Assembly: GCF_037976825.1 (NCBI RefSeq)
Contig: NZ_CP150269.1
Location: 3,237,501-3,301,500, forward strand
From: Paenibacillus sp. FSL K6-1330
Lineage (GTDB): Bacteria > Bacillota > Bacilli > Paenibacillales > Paenibacillaceae
Length of the DNA stretch: 64,000 nucleotides
Reading direction: 5' to 3'
A program made the position numbers and the translations under genes. Under the pieces are notes generated by a model that worked only from the letters and a program-made list of their open reading frames with translations, ran no database searches and was not told the DNA's origin. Shown here one piece after another: positions 54,653 through 62,416 of the stretch (positions within the stretch are counted from its first letter, which is position 1; each line of letters begins with the position of its first letter).

Positions 54653-55864
54653 ATGTTCAAAAGAAAAATACGATCAGTCCTGCTTATATTAAGTCTGGTG
54701 GTTTTCATATCTGGATGCTGGAGCAGAAAAGAACTGAATGAGCTTGCCGTCGTCATGGCACTTGGAATTGATACGCATGAGAATGGGTACGTCATTTCTG
54801 CTCAAGTGCTCAATTCCGCTGAGGTGGGCTCCAAAAAAGGCGGATCGACGGGGAGCCTTCCGGTCGTAACCTACAAGTCAGTCGGCAAAACCATCCCCGA
54901 CGCCCTTCAGCGCACGTTAAGCATGGCACCTCGGATGCCGTATCTGTCCCATGTCCGCGTGTTGGTATTTGGAGAAGACATGGCCCGGTCAGGGGTCAGC
55001 GATGTGCTCGATTATATCTCCCGGAATCATCAGCTGCGATCGGATTTCTTCATGCTCGTTGCCAAGAACGGAAAGGCCTCAGAGATCCTGGAGGTCGTTA
55101 CGCCATTCGAGTACGTTCCGGCGAATTCGCTCTATTCCTCAATTCTAATATCGGAAAAAAAATGGGCAGCAACGGGGAAAGTCACGATACAGCAGTTTGT
55201 GACGGAACTCAAACGCAACGGCTCAGACCCTGTATTATCCGGGGTCCAATTAAGCGGCAGTTTAGTCGAAGGACAGTCTATGGAGAATGTCAAGAAAATC
55301 AATCCTTCAACGCTTCTTCAACATACGGGACTCGGCGTGTTTAAAGGGGACCGGCTAGTAGGATGGCTGGGGGAACCGCCCAGCAAGACCGTCAATTATG
55401 TCCTCAATAAAGTCGACACTACAGCGGGATATATTTCATGTCCGGATAGCGGCATTGTCGGGTTCGCGGTGAACCGGGCAGACACAACGCTTGATGTTGC
55501 GCTCAATGCGGAGGGGATTCCCGAATTTTCAGCCGAATTGGAGATCGAGGCCGACGTGAATGCCGTTCAATGTCAGATTGATATCAGTCAACCAGCCGTC
55601 ATCGACGAATTAGAGAAGGACATCGAGGATAAATATAACGCCAATCTCCGGAAGCACATCGAGGGGGTACAGCAGCGCTATGGGTCCGATGTTTTTGGAT
55701 TCGGCGAGGTCTTGCACCGAAAATATCCGGACGTATGGAAAAAATACCGGGATCATTGGGGAAAAAGTTTTAAAACGATGAGCATCCGCGTGGATGCCGA
55801 TGTCGCGATCCGGCGGATCGGATCCATCATACAACCCTTAAAACGGGAGGTCGATGAGCCGTGA
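54653..55864 (+). CDS. spore germinant receptor C subunit (Ger(x)C lipoprotein)
   Basis: A 403-residue lipoprotein with the lipobox FISGC (Cys22) followed by WSRKELNELAVVMALGIDTHENGY, the standard opening of Ger(x)C proteins. The GerAC C-terminal domain covers roughly residues 215-395 (VFGFGEVLHRKYPDVWKKYRDHWGKSF). It is lipidated and held on the outer face of the spore inner membrane as part of the receptor. It overlaps the small D-type gene by four bases. AGAGGGG precedes the start. Confidence 0.94.
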   Translation: MFKRKIRSVLLILSLVVFISGCWSRKELNELAVVMALGIDTHENGYVISAQVLNSAEVGSKKGGSTGSLPVVTYKSVGKTIPDALQRTLSMAPRMPYLSHVRVLVFGEDMARSGVSDVLDYISRNHQLRSDFFMLVAKNGKASEILEVVTPFEYVPANSLYSSILISEKKWAATGKVTIQQFVTELKRNGSDPVLSGVQLSGSLVEGQSMENVKKINPSTLLQHTGLGVFKGDRLVGWLGEPPSKTVNYVLNKVDTTAGYISCPDSGIVGFAVNRADTTLDVALNAEGIPEFSAELEIEADVNAVQCQIDISQPAVIDELEKDIEDKYNANLRKHIEGVQQRYGSDVFGFGEVLHRKYPDVWKKYRDHWGKSFKTMSIRVDADVAIRRIGSIIQPLKREVDEP

Positions 55865-56082
55865 ATTGGCATTGGTTATTCATATTCTTCCTATCCATCG
55901 TGTTCGTTACGGAAACCCGGCATCTTCTGAAGCTGCGCTCCCTCAGGGACATGATCGTGTTCTATACAGTGTGGGGAGTAACCTTGCTGGCCTTGATCGG
56001 GGATATGATGGAGGTGCCTTATCTAAGGCCGCTGGACTGGATCGGCGCCTTGATGCAGCCGCTGAACAGGTTGATCTCATAA
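55861..56082 (+). CDS. small two-helix germinant receptor D-type subunit
   Basis: A 73-residue protein with two membrane helices (WLFIFFLSIVFVT and MIVFYTVWGVTLLALIGDMM) joined by a short basic loop. It starts with GTG at 55861, overlapping the C-subunit stop codon, and lies 21 bases before the B-subunit gene. Size, topology and position match the D subunits encoded in many ger operons of Bacillales, which modulate receptor activity. It is easily missed in annotation. Confidence 0.8.
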   Translation: MNWHWLFIFFLSIVFVTETRHLLKLRSLRDMIVFYTVWGVTLLALIGDMMEVPYLRPLDWIGALMQPLNRLIS

Positions 56083-56103
56083 TGAAGAAGGGTATGGTAA
56101 CAC

Positions 56104-57192
56104 GTGATCAAATATAAGGATATCGCCGCACGACAATTCTTTATACTGGCCTTCGGCTTGACCATCGGAACTTCAATCCTGGTTACCCCCTCCGGGTTAG
56201 CACATACTGCACGGGAAGATGCGTGGATGGCCTCCCTCTTAAGTATCTTCATTAATCTCCTTATGGTTGTGCTGTACATAGCCATCGCGCGTGTCTTTCC
56301 AGGTCAAACGATCTTCGAGATCCATGAGAAGGTTTTGGGGAAGCTGCTGGGAAAGATTCTCTCGCTGGTCTACCTTTTTTATTTTTTGATTCTTACAGGC
56401 ACTTTGCTTGGCAACTTGGGTTTTTTCCTGAGCAGCGAAATGATGCCGGAGACGCCGATCGAAGCTATTCAAATCTTGTTCTTGATCGCGGCCGTCATGT
56501 GCGCCAGGATGGGCATCATAATCTTGGCCCGGGTCGGTGAATTGATGTTTCCGTGGATCATATTTCTGTTTATGGTCCTTGTCCTCTCACTCATTCCCCA
56601 GATCGATTGGAACCATATCAAGCCAATGCTTGAGGAAGGCTGGATACCTGTTGCCAAGGCCGGATTCCATGCTTCCATGTTTCAGGAACTGATTGTGCTG
56701 ATGGTATTCCTGCCTCTGGTCAAGGGGGAGAAAAAAGGGGAGAGGGCACTGATGGGGGGAGCTGTCGCAGGCGGGTTCGTGCTGAGCATCATCGTCCTGC
56801 TCAGTGTGCTGATTCTGGGAATCGAACAGACGGAGAATAGCACGTTTCCGGCATTTGCCCTCGCGAAGACGATTAACCTAGGGAACTTCTTTCAACGTGT
56901 GGAAGGCATATTGATTACGCTTTGGATCCTTACTTTTTTTATCAAGATCTCTCTATTGTATCTTTCCATTCTTCAAGGAATGAAGACCGTGTTCCGACTG
57001 AAGCAACAAAATCCGTTAATCTATCCGTTGTCCGTGCTGTTTATCATCGTGGCCTGGAATACATACATCAACACCGTCTATGTTGCTGATATCATTCAGA
57101 ATGTATGGTCGAGTTACGCCCTTCTCCACTTGTTGGTGATTCCCACGGGTCTTTATCTGATCGGGTTAACCAGAACGAAAATCTTCAAATGA
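56104..57192 (+). CDS. spore germinant receptor B subunit (GerAB/GerKB permease-like)
   Basis: A 362-residue membrane protein with about ten helices of the amino-acid-permease-like GerAB family (FFILAFGLTIGTSILVTPSGLAHTAREDAW at the N terminus). The B subunit carries the germinant-binding pocket in characterised receptors. The GTG start at 56104 follows GAAGGG. It is the last gene of the A-C-D-B operon and ends at a strong terminator. Ligand identity cannot be inferred. Confidence 0.94.
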   Translation: MIKYKDIAARQFFILAFGLTIGTSILVTPSGLAHTAREDAWMASLLSIFINLLMVVLYIAIARVFPGQTIFEIHEKVLGKLLGKILSLVYLFYFLILTGTLLGNLGFFLSSEMMPETPIEAIQILFLIAAVMCARMGIIILARVGELMFPWIIFLFMVLVLSLIPQIDWNHIKPMLEEGWIPVAKAGFHASMFQELIVLMVFLPLVKGEKKGERALMGGAVAGGFVLSIIVLLSVLILGIEQTENSTFPAFALAKTINLGNFFQRVEGILITLWILTFFIKISLLYLSILQGMKTVFRLKQQNPLIYPLSVLFIIVAWNTYINTVYVADIIQNVWSSYALLHLLVIPTGLYLIGLTRTKIFK

Positions 57193-57218
57193 AAGTGAAT
57201 TTCAGTAAGTGCTTGAAC

Positions 57219-57243
57219 AAGCCCGATAACTCGGGCTTTTTTT
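57219..57243 (+). terminator. intrinsic terminator of the ger operon
   Basis: AAGCCCGA, loop TAAC, TCGGGCTT followed by TTTTT. Confidence 0.9.
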
Positions 57244-57295
57244 GTCGCCTGCTGCATCGAATTCACAATTGTACTAATATTTTTCGTGAAAAAGC

Positions 57296-57326
57296 TTGAA
57301 AGTGACGTAACGTCATCTTATATACT
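57296..57326 (+). promoter_or_regulatory. MerR-type promoter/operator of merR-transporter operon
   Basis: TTGAAA (57296-57301) and TATACT (57321-57326) are 19 bp apart with the palindrome TGACG-N3-CGTCA in the spacer. It is nearly identical to the site at 21988. This geometry is diagnostic of promoters activated by MerR proteins through DNA untwisting; here it is probably autoregulated. Confidence 0.8.
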
Positions 57327-57358
57327 GGAGATATCAGAGAGAATTAAGAAAGCAGGTG

Positions 57359-58138
57359 ATGAAGTCGATTCCCATTCAAGAATTGTCTAAACAGACGGGT
57401 ATTACGGTAAGAACGCTGCGCTATTATGACCAGATTGGCCTTCTGATTCCTGCCGCCAAAACACCGGGCAAACATCGTATATACAGTGATGATGAATTAA
57501 AGAAGCTGCAGCAAATACAGTTTCTCAAAAGGCTGGGCTTCAGTTTGCAAGAAATATCGGATATGATTTCAAACCCGGAATGGAACTGGTCCACCGGTTT
57601 GATGAATCAGTTGGACTTCGTTATGAACGAACAAAAAAAGCTGGACCAGATGGAATCGGCGCTGCGAGCTGTGCTTCATAGCATTGCGGTGGAAGGTGAG
57701 ACAAGCTGGGATGTCATTCAGAAATTAATTCACCTTTCCGGAAGAGACCCTTCGTTAAAACACTCGTTCCGGCAGCAAATGTTTGAGAAGCGTGAAGTGG
57801 AGTTGCTAAGTCTACTCCCTAATATGAACAGCACGGATCCCGACTCTCTCGAGTGGATTGCTTTGTTGGGGCAGCTCAAAAGGCGGATGCAGGACGGACC
57901 CGACTCACCGGGTGTACAACGAATTGTACGGCGGATGGATGAGAAACGACTGGAGGTTTTTGAAGATGAAGACCCCTTCGTAGATAAGCTGTGGGAGATT
58001 CGTAAATCTCCGGTACAGTCCGAGCAGATGGGGTTATATCCCATCGAGGATGAACTTCTTCAATTCATGGAACAGGCGTTTGAAATTTATGTATTACACA
58101 AGAACAAAGAACAAATTGGAGAGGGGGAGACATCTTGA
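57359..58138 (+). CDS. MerR-family transcriptional regulator
   Basis: A 259-residue MerR regulator: winged-helix DNA-binding domain (IPIQELSKQTGITVRTLRYYDQIGLLIPAAKTPGKHRIYSDDELKKLQQIQFLKRLGFSLQEISDMI, residues 4-70), coiled-coil dimerisation helix, then a C-terminal effector region of about 150 residues without a cysteine metal site. It is thus more like the drug-sensing BmrR/TipA or YfmP-type members than metal sensors. ATG 57359 is taken; a GTG three bases earlier is possible. It overlaps the next transporter gene by four bases. Two near-identical operators suggest it also controls the small membrane protein at 22080. Confidence 0.93.
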   Translation: MKSIPIQELSKQTGITVRTLRYYDQIGLLIPAAKTPGKHRIYSDDELKKLQQIQFLKRLGFSLQEISDMISNPEWNWSTGLMNQLDFVMNEQKKLDQMESALRAVLHSIAVEGETSWDVIQKLIHLSGRDPSLKHSFRQQMFEKREVELLSLLPNMNSTDPDSLEWIALLGQLKRRMQDGPDSPGVQRIVRRMDEKRLEVFEDEDPFVDKLWEIRKSPVQSEQMGLYPIEDELLQFMEQAFEIYVLHKNKEQIGEGETS

Positions 58139-58791
58139 CGCTGGAACTGCTGCTCTCCATTGGAGCCTTATCACTCTTGGACACGCTGAGTCCAGCTACG
58201 CTTGGCGTAACGGTGTATCTGCTCTTGACCGAACGGGACCGGCTAATCCCACGTTTATTCATTTATTTATTCACAGTGGCGGGTTTCTACTTCCTGGTAG
58301 GAGCTGCACTTATGCTGGGCTTGGATGCTGTTCTGCAATCCGTAACCGGCATCTTTCAGAATCGAGCGGTCAGTTGGGTCATGGCCGTGGTAGGCGGAAT
58401 CCTGTTTGTCGCCAGCTTCTTTATCCCTACGAAAAAAACGTCCGAGCCGCGCCGTCCAAGATCCAAAAGCTTCGGGGCTATGATCGGACTTGGGTTCACG
58501 ACTGCCCTGCTGGAGGTAGCAACAGCCCTTCCGTATTTTGCGGCAATCGGACTCATGACAAAGGCGCAGTTAACTACGGCTCAATGGATGCCCATCCTGG
58601 CTGCATACAATATCGTGATGGTGCTGCCTCCACTCCTATTGCTCGGATTACACCTCGTATTAGGCCGGATGATGCAGCGTCCGCTGGAAAAGCTGCGCCT
58701 GAGAATCGCCAAGAGCTCCGGATCGATTCTGTCATGGGTGTTGTGTATTGCCGGGCTGATCCTGGTGCTGAACAGCATTGACAACTTGTAA
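58135..58791 (+). CDS. GAP/LysE-superfamily membrane transporter
   Basis: A 218-residue membrane protein with six helices, opening with LLLSIGALSLLDTLSPATLGVTVYLLL, the pattern of the GAP (Sap, SfLAP) family in the LysE transporter superfamily; a cytoplasmic loop carries KKTSEPRRPRSKS. Members export small molecules, or lipids in mycobacteria. A TTG start at 58135 overlaps the merR stop codon (TTGA) with GAGGGGGAG upstream, so it is translationally coupled to its regulator. The inducing compound of the MerR protein is probably its substrate. Confidence 0.8.
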   Translation: MTLELLLSIGALSLLDTLSPATLGVTVYLLLTERDRLIPRLFIYLFTVAGFYFLVGAALMLGLDAVLQSVTGIFQNRAVSWVMAVVGGILFVASFFIPTKKTSEPRRPRSKSFGAMIGLGFTTALLEVATALPYFAAIGLMTKAQLTTAQWMPILAAYNIVMVLPPLLLLGLHLVLGRMMQRPLEKLRLRIAKSSGSILSWVLCIAGLILVLNSIDNL

Positions 58792-58880
58792 AGATATCCG
58801 ATTTAGAATTGAAAACTCGCCAGGTGTGAGGGGGCCGATAATCGTTGGCAACCTCTCCCGAAATCGGGAGGATTAGCCCA

Positions 58881-59579
58881 TTAAGAGTCAGCTTGGAGCG
58901 ATTTATGAACAGCTTCAATGGCATGTATGAAGGTTGTATCAAACAGAGGAACTTGGGAATCATCGGGTTTTATTAATAATCCGATCTCCGTACAGCCTAG
59001 AATAATTCCTTCAGCTCCATCTTGAATTAGCCGTTCAATGACTTCTTTATAATAAGCTTTTGAATCCGATTGGATGTTGCCAAGACATAATTCCTCATAT
59101 ATCACTTTATTTACGATCTCTCGATCTTGTTTATTGGGGATGAGCACTTTGATATGATTAGATTCTAATCTTTGCTTGTAAAAATGCTGCTCCATGGTAT
59201 ATTTGGTTCCAAGCAAACCTACTGTACGAATCCCATGTTCACGGATTTGAATAGCCGTGGCATCGGCAATGTGCAGCACAGGGATGCTTATTTTTTCTTC
59301 TATATCCTCTAGTACCACGTGCATCGTATTGGAACATATCAATACAAAATCGGCACCGCCTTTTTCTAAAGAAAGTGCAGCCTCACCCAATGTTTCACCG
59401 GCTTTTTTCCAATTTCCCTCGGATTGATAGCGTTCAATCTCTGCAAAGTTCACGCTGTACATCAGGCATTTGGCCGAGTGGAGGCCACCCAGGCGGCTTC
59501 TCACCTGCTCATTTATCATTCTGTAGTATTCAATGGAGGATTCCCAGCTCATTCCTCCGATAAGTCCAATCGTCTTCAT
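58881..59579 (-). CDS. aspartate/glutamate racemase family protein (broad-specificity amino-acid racemase)
   Basis: A 232-residue cofactor-independent racemase with two pseudo-symmetric domains. Both catalytic cysteines are present, Cys82 (LICSNTMH) and Cys196 (LGCTEIGLL), so activity is likely. The opening MKTIGLIGGMSWESSIEYYRMINE and the distal DTTFIHAIEAV match the RacX/YgeA branch, which makes non-canonical D-amino acids for wall remodelling. The gene stands alone. Before its 3' end lies a CTCCCGAAATCGGGAG palindrome (about 58855) with no T tract. Exact amino-acid preference is unknown. Confidence 0.92.
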   Translation of the reverse strand: MKTIGLIGGMSWESSIEYYRMINEQVRSRLGGLHSAKCLMYSVNFAEIERYQSEGNWKKAGETLGEAALSLEKGGADFVLICSNTMHVVLEDIEEKISIPVLHIADATAIQIREHGIRTVGLLGTKYTMEQHFYKQRLESNHIKVLIPNKQDREIVNKVIYEELCLGNIQSDSKAYYKEVIERLIQDGAEGIILGCTEIGLLIKPDDSQVPLFDTTFIHAIEAVHKSLQADS

Positions 59580-59696
59580 AGATAAGCTCCTTTACAATCC
59601 TAAGTAATCCCATTATAGAGTATTATGAAAAAAACGTGTTAATCTCGCGTTTTTTTGTATTAGCGTATAACAAGATTACATCTACACCTTTCTTGC

Positions 59697-59713
59697 TATA
59701 GCCATAGGCTATA
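59697..59713. promoter_or_regulatory. Met-box-like palindrome upstream of metE
   Basis: TATAGCCATAGGCTATA is a perfect 7-3-7 palindrome 86 bp before metE. It has the same 17-nt length and TATAG...CTATA ends as the MetR/MtaR box of streptococci (TATAGTTTNAAACTATA), so a LysR-type methionine regulator site is plausible. No S-box riboswitch was seen in the leader. Confidence 0.5.
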
Positions 59714-59798
59714 ACTAGATATAGCTTATATGAGTTACACTATACCGATTAATACATGGTATCTTTCTTGTAACAATTTGTATAGGAGTGTTATATAG

Positions 59799-62087
59799 AT
59801 GGCAAAAAGCAGTGTACTGGGATATCCGCGTATTGGCGCTGATCGGGAATGGAAAAAAGCCCTGGAAGCATTCTGGGCAGGCAAGCTTGATGAATCGGAG
59901 TTTCACCGGCAGCTGCAGGAGATTCGGTTGAATCATTTACGGAAGCAGCAGGAGAGCGGGATCGATCTTATTGCGGTGAATGATTTTAGTTATTACGATC
60001 ATGTTCTGGATACGGCAACGATGTTTGGTATCGTACCGAAGCGCTTCTCTTATGAGGGCGGTGTTGTGCCATTGTCTGTATATTATGGTATTGCACGCGG
60101 AACGAAGGATGCTACAGCAAGTGAAATGACCAAGTGGTTTAACACCAATTATCATTATATCGTGCCTGAATTGGATGGGGCTTCACCAGTTCTTACGGAG
60201 AACAGACCGCTGGCAGCCTATCGGGAGGCTAAGGAGAAGCTCGGCATTGAAGGCAAGCCGGTTATTGTTGGTCCGCTAACCTTCTTGAAATTGTCCAAAG
60301 GGTACCAGCCGACGGAGACGGATGACTGGCTGGAAAAATTGCTGCCGCTCTACGTACAGATTCTCCAGGAGCTTGCCCAAGAAGGCGTTCAATGGGTCCA
60401 GATTGATGAGCCGATCCTCGTAACGAAATTAAGCGATGCCGATCTTAAGCGGTTAACCAGCATTTATGAAACGTTTGCGGGTTCGGCACCCGGCCTAAAC
60501 ATCATGCTGCAAACCTATTTCGAATCGGTGGAAAACTACCAGGATATCATCCAGCTTCCGGTTAGCGGCATCGGACTTGACCTGGTCCACGGATACCAAG
60601 GCAATGTGCAAGCCATTAAACAATCAGGGTTTCCTGCGAATAAAGTGCTTGGCGCCGGCATGATTGACGGACGCGGCATTTGGAAGGCATCGCTTCGCGA
60701 GAAGCTGTCGCAATTGGAAGAGCTGACGAAATATGTAGCCACTGAACGGTTGATCGTTCAATCTTCGTGCAGCTTGCTGCATGTTCCGGTGACAGTGAGC
60801 AGCGAAACGAAACTGCAGCCTGAACTAAAAGGGGCGCTCGCCTTTGCAGATGAGAAGCTGAATGAGCTGGTTCTTTTGACGAAAGCAATCTCCACAGGCA
60901 CAGCCCGGATTGCCAAGGAACTGGAAGAATGCGATGCTGCCCTTCAGGCGCTTAAACAATCCGAAGAGCGCAATCGACATGACATTCAGCAGGCAGTTGC
61001 CGAGATTAGTGTGCAGAATCCAGTTCGCAGTCTGCCGTTCGCGGAGCGTCATACCGCTCAACAGAATAAGTGGCAGCTGCCGATTTTTCCGACTACGACG
61101 ATCGGCAGCTTCCCTCAGTCAGCCGAGGTGCGCAAGGCACGCCAGGCGTGGCGCAAGGGAGAATGGAATCATGAGCAGTATGAGCGCTTCATTCAGGAGC
61201 AAATCGATATTTGGATCAAGCTGCAGGAAGAGATCGGCCTGGATGTGCTTGTGCATGGAGAGTTCGAAAGAACGGATATGGTTGAATTTTTCGGTGAGAA
61301 GCTTGGTGGCTTTGCCTTCACTCAATATGGATGGGTTCAGTCCTACGGCTCACGCTGCGTGAAACCGCCTGTAATATTCGGGGATGTCGCATTCGAGAAA
61401 CCGATGACGGTGGAGGAAACGAAATATGCACAGTCGAAGACTAACCGCCCCGTGAAAGGGATGCTAACTGGCCCGATCACAATCATGAACTGGTCGTTCG
61501 TCCGCGAAGACATCTCTCGGGAACAGATTGCCTATCAATTGGCTTATGCCCTAAGACAAGAAGTAGAGGCGCTGGAGCAGGCGGGCATCGGGATGATTCA
61601 GGTGGATGAGCCTGCGGTGCGCGAAGGGCTGCCGCTCAAGGAGGAAGATCAAGCGGAGTATCTCGCTTGGGCTGTTAAAGCCTTCCGTATGACCACATGC
61701 ACGGTACAGCCGACCACGCAAATTCATACGCATATGTGTTATTGCGAGTTCCATGACATGATCGATTCGATTGAGGCGATGGATGCCGATGTCATCTCGA
61801 TTGAAACTTCGCGCAGTCATGGCGAGCTGATTCACAGCTTCGAAGTCAATACCTACAGATTAGGGATTGGCCTTGGCGTGTATGACATCCACAGTCCGCG
61901 GGTACCTCGAGTGGAAGAGATGACAAGCATGATCGAGCGTGCACTGCGGGTCCTGGATCCGAAGCTGTTCTGGATCAACCCGGACTGCGGTCTCAAAACA
62001 CGCGGTAAGGAAGAAACAGTAGCATCCCTCCGTAACATGGTTCAAGCTACGGAGATCGCCCGCTCGTCCTATTCGCTGAACGTGTAA
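59799..62087 (+). CDS. metE: cobalamin-independent methionine synthase
   Basis: A 762-residue enzyme that transfers the methyl group of 5-methyltetrahydrofolate (polyglutamate) to homocysteine. It has two TIM barrels: the N-terminal half begins GYPRIGADREWKKALEAFWAGK and the catalytic half begins at about 428 (FPTTTIGSFPQSAEVRKARQAWRKG). Zinc ligands are His645 and Cys647 (HTHMCYCEF), a glutamate near 669 and Cys730 (NPDCGLKTR), matching E. coli positions with a small offset. The start has AGGAG upstream. It stands alone with a Met-box-like palindrome in front and a strong terminator behind. Confidence 0.98.
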   Translation: MAKSSVLGYPRIGADREWKKALEAFWAGKLDESEFHRQLQEIRLNHLRKQQESGIDLIAVNDFSYYDHVLDTATMFGIVPKRFSYEGGVVPLSVYYGIARGTKDATASEMTKWFNTNYHYIVPELDGASPVLTENRPLAAYREAKEKLGIEGKPVIVGPLTFLKLSKGYQPTETDDWLEKLLPLYVQILQELAQEGVQWVQIDEPILVTKLSDADLKRLTSIYETFAGSAPGLNIMLQTYFESVENYQDIIQLPVSGIGLDLVHGYQGNVQAIKQSGFPANKVLGAGMIDGRGIWKASLREKLSQLEELTKYVATERLIVQSSCSLLHVPVTVSSETKLQPELKGALAFADEKLNELVLLTKAISTGTARIAKELEECDAALQALKQSEERNRHDIQQAVAEISVQNPVRSLPFAERHTAQQNKWQLPIFPTTTIGSFPQSAEVRKARQAWRKGEWNHEQYERFIQEQIDIWIKLQEEIGLDVLVHGEFERTDMVEFFGEKLGGFAFTQYGWVQSYGSRCVKPPVIFGDVAFEKPMTVEETKYAQSKTNRPVKGMLTGPITIMNWSFVREDISREQIAYQLAYALRQEVEALEQAGIGMIQVDEPAVREGLPLKEEDQAEYLAWAVKAFRMTTCTVQPTTQIHTHMCYCEFHDMIDSIEAMDADVISIETSRSHGELIHSFEVNTYRLGIGLGVYDIHSPRVPRVEEMTSMIERALRVLDPKLFWINPDCGLKTRGKEETVASLRNMVQATEIARSSYSLNV

Positions 62088-62139
62088 CCGTGAATCTGAC
62101 TTGTTGTCAGAGTGGGCAGAGTTATGAATAGTTAAGATA

Positions 62140-62174
62140 GGAGCAGGCTGCGTCGGCAGCCTGCTCCTTTTTTT
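62140..62174 (+). terminator. intrinsic terminator of metE
   Basis: Perfect GGAGCAGGCTG / CAGCCTGCTCC stem with a 6-base loop followed by eight T. Confidence 0.95.
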
Positions 62175-62416
62175 GTTACCCATGCCAGATATAATGGTGC
62201 GTACAGATGTAGAACGGAACTATATGAAAGATTTGGCTGTAAGGAGGACCGTAAGCATGCGATTGACGTCTATATGTCTATGAAAGCCTCCTGTCATTTA
62301 CATAGAGTAGAGTTGGACACAAGTTGTTGACATCTTGGTAAAATCGTTATCACATCCGGCGATTATATTCTTCTTATGGAATCGTATCTAGCACGATCAC
62401 CTAAGAAGGAGGAGCC
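62175..62416 (+). other. leader region of the wall-enzyme gene with an 8-codon frame
   Basis: This gap contains a tiny frame MRLTSICL (62257-62283) with an excellent AGGAGG 9 bases before it. CCTCCT at 62287-62292, just after its stop codon, can pair with that site. A TTGACA hexamer at 62327 is a candidate -35 box for the downstream gene, but the -10 is poor. The frame is too short to call as a gene; it is recorded as a possible leader. Confidence 0.3.
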
